DNA of 32,734 nucleotides, from contig JH152737.1 of the NCBI GenBank assembly GCA_000226015.1, positions 1 through 32,734 on the forward strand, read 5' to 3'. Position 1 is the stretch's first letter, and every line of letters begins with the position of its first letter. Below the pieces are notes generated by a model. It saw only the letters and a program-made list of their open reading frames with translations, made no database searches and was not told where the DNA came from. The DNA comes from Mnemiopsis leidyi (Eukaryota > Ctenophora > Tentaculata > Lobata > Bolinopsidae). Positions 30,568-32,734 of this stretch are shown here, piece by piece. Both the position numbers and the translations under genes were made by a program.

Positions 30568-30815
30568 ATCTGCTATCGGAGGGTTAGGTCTTAGGAAAGA
30601 CATAACACTAACAGCACGAAGGTGGTAAAGTGCTGTTGCCAGATAGAGAGCGACCAAGTTTCCAGAAAAACTGTTTCCTTGAAATGCTCCTATTGTGACA
30701 ATCAACTCTCCAGATAATGTTGACTTAACTCTGATCTTCAGTTTAGTATTTGCGAGCAGATACCTCTACAATCGTAAGTCGTCTTCACTATAACCAGCAT
30801 CAACTAAAATGTCAA

Positions 30816-32734
30816 GAAGGACTGATCCATTATTACGACAAAGAATAAAATGCCCCAAGATAGATATCAAATTACGACATATGTATACCTGCACGGGCAG
30901 GTCGGAAGAAGGGAACGGAGGGAAAATGATTTCAGTAGCTCTTTTACAGGAAATTTGTAGGTTGATGACCTACTGTTGGGGCCTTCATATCACATGCTCT
31001 CACGATTTTTGATTTTCGAAGAAATTCTAAACTCGCAATCGCATCGCCCGATATTCGTTCAAGGGAAATATTCAAACATAGTGTATCAGAATGAATATGA
31101 TGTCCCACCGGCACCGTGTGTCAATTTAATTTGATTGAATTTGAATTTGAATCTTCCTCTTACTCTCAGAACCTCTGTCTTCGACAGTGACACCGGCACT
31201 GACTTTGGAGTTTGGCAAGACAATATCATTATTTTGTCTAACGTTCAGCTTTGAGCTACAAGCCATAACATGAACGACTTAAGGGGGGGGGGGGGTTGAA
31301 AAAGATCGACCTTTCGTGCCCCACTTGGAAACATAATAACTTTTAAAATTACCTTAAGTAAATTGGTTTTTGATGCCAAAACCCGATTTTTAAGAACACG
31401 CATTGGACGAAAAACCCACTTGACGTTAGCAAAAATGAGCAAACATTTTCATGGGATTCATTATAACCTAAGTTATAAATTGCGAAGGAGCATGAAAATT
31501 TTACAGGTGATAGCTCAAACCCTTGACTATACTCCCTCCAAAGGGCATCAATAAAAGTCAAATCGTGGCCAAGATAGTGAAACAGCCGTTTTACTTTTAG
31601 GAAAGTTAGTCAAAATTTAACTTTAACTGTCTCTTGAGAAGCTATTTAAAGTCAACCTCAAACGACAAAAGAGTGGGTCGAAGCACCTCCGCGCGCTACG
31701 TTTCAGATTATAGCAGTTAGCACTGTCATAGCGCGCCGCGCGATCTCTTGTTTTAAAGAGTATTCTCATACGTCCACTTACTCCGCAGACAATCGTGTAA
31801 ACAATGTGCTGCATTCCCTGCAGTGTCCACTGTAGCTGTGTGTGAGGGTGTTTGGTTGGACCGATGATTTCTGATCGTTCCCTACCGCACAAGTGCTGCC
31901 TCTTGATTTATACGTGGACGTGCTTTCTTTTCGATAGTTTCACTTGCGCTTCAGTTTGTATTCAGTTTGTATTCACATACATCATTTCGAGGCAATTTTC
32001 CTTGCACTTGCTAGAGTCGTTAACGTAGCTTTCATTCACAGACAAGCCGGCGTTTTTTCTGGACTAAGTAATAGCTAAGCTTGCAGCCACATTTCCCTGA
32101 TTCTGGTCAACCAAGAGAGGCTCATATCTTCCTCAGAGCGGAGCGTTGCCTGTTGGGTAGGTTGCAGGGGCTCCACCCGAGATCGGTAAACAAGATCGTT
32201 GATCTTGCTTAATTGGCTTAGTATCGTAACAATTATGGGCCCACAGGAAACTTTTAAATCGGTTACTGAATATACTTGTTGCTACTTTGCGCTGCTTGGC
32301 TCTCTCAACGGTCCCAGCTCTGATCGTTGTTGCATTGATAGACAACAAGGACTGAGGTACCCACTAGGTTAATGGCTCTACCTGTTAATTCTGCGTTAAT
32401 TGGGAGTTGTGGTTGATGTAAATATTACAGAATTTGATTGCTGGGAAACGGCTAATATGAGTTAGGTTTTCGGTGGTCTGACCAATTTCAATGTTTTGAA
32501 TTAACAATTCCAAATTTATCGTAGGTATTTGTCTATGTCACGGTTTCCAGCGGCATAGCTGATGATGGAGTCTACATTGAGGCGTAAGAGGGGAACATAA
32601 CGACAAACTTTTCACCGTTTTGTCAACTTGTACTAGATGGGGTCAACGATTTTTAGCCTCATCTTCAGTATCTTTAATCGCGCCCAAGATAGCAGTCGTG
32701 GTACGCTAATTAGTTTTATTTTACGATGTGAATT
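30816..32734. other. Unassigned right end of the window
   Basis: No gene recognised. It contains a run of 13 G (31283-31295), a GC-rich inverted pair near 31690-31740 (GCGCGCTA / TAGCGCGC) and scattered short repeats. Open frames here lack motifs and splice support. Confidence 0.5.

Larger units (their letters stand above)
29375..30815 (-). pseudogene. Degenerate non-LTR retrotransposon, RT 3' part
   Basis: Translating the minus strand in shifting frames gives, in order: an RT segment (LVDAGYSEDDLRL, then RYLLANTKLKIRV, 30815-30720), the G-x-x-Q-G block (IGAFQGNSFSGNL, about 30685-30650), the catalytic box YADDVDFVDEE (from 30463), LEEWNLFVNESKTEF, and a thumb-like region (DVNRRCVLANSAFQNDNKVW, about 29970-29915). 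A C-terminal part follows (CHRNHLRRI, NKTLYKRCN, about 29850-29770). AATAAA lies at 29402-29397 (minus), then a repetitive tail. Stops, frameshifts, a 70-bp insertion and an internal minisatellite make it dead. The clade could not be fixed. Confidence 0.82.

Noticed and set aside
1..32734. tRNA or rRNA genes
   Set aside because: No complete cloverleaf or T-loop GGTTCGAATCC-type box was found on either strand.

Overview
The window looks like animal nuclear DNA, from an AT-rich invertebrate with short introns. The phylum cannot be fixed from sequence; a tunicate or lophotrochozoan is only a guess. Evidence for an animal: a spliced immunoglobulin-superfamily gene with a signal peptide and mostly phase-1 introns, non-LTR retrotransposon debris, and an env-bearing Ty3/gypsy element.

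Positions 421-18090 form one very large LTR element (17.67 kb) with two 689-bp LTRs differing at 6 positions by eye. It reads on the minus strand, so the 5' LTR is at the right (17402-18090) and the 3' LTR at the left (421-1109). Next to the 3' LTR lie env, integrase, protease-RT-RNase H and gag, in normal errantivirus-like order. Gag and Pol are linked by a textbook -1 frameshift signal (AAAAAAC plus stem-loop). The unusual part is the 7.7 kb between the 5' LTR and gag. It holds at least seven non-retroviral genes: a Q-rich coiled-coil protein (3 exons), a small basic/acidic protein, a four-exon gene on the OPPOSITE strand, an SGNH hydrolase, two more small two-exon helical proteins, and a Cid1/TRF-type poly(A)-polymerase-like nucleotidyltransferase. 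Several were found only by joining exons by hand. In four of them (Q-rich, 100-aa, antisense and Ig genes) every splice junction keeps frame. An env element with a spliced accessory region of this size, a nucleotidyltransferase and an esterase-fold protein is the best candidate here for an undescribed system.

The element has no target-site duplication. Its left flank (1-420) is a decayed inverted copy of part of the Ig gene at 24613-25032 and stops exactly at the LTR. Its right flank is unrelated to the sequence expected across that site. This suggests recombination after insertion. Three single-base frame breaks (env start, RT/IN junction, one accessory gene) all lie at A or T runs.

To the right are: a 207-bp GC-rich TIR element with 5-bp TSDs (18195-18401); a 2.4-kb gene-free stretch with clustered CACGTG sites and palindromes; an eight-exon secreted multi-Ig gene (minus, 25433-20897, 683 aa) that ends in the middle of an Ig fold; a repeat-rich region (26.1-28.6 kb) with GGGCCTT-type repeat arrays and a perfect 27-bp-stem hairpin; and a degenerate non-LTR RT 3' end (about 30.8-29.4 kb, minus) carrying a 5 x 60 bp minisatellite inside its RT coding region. 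Nothing could be assigned from about 30.9 kb to the end.
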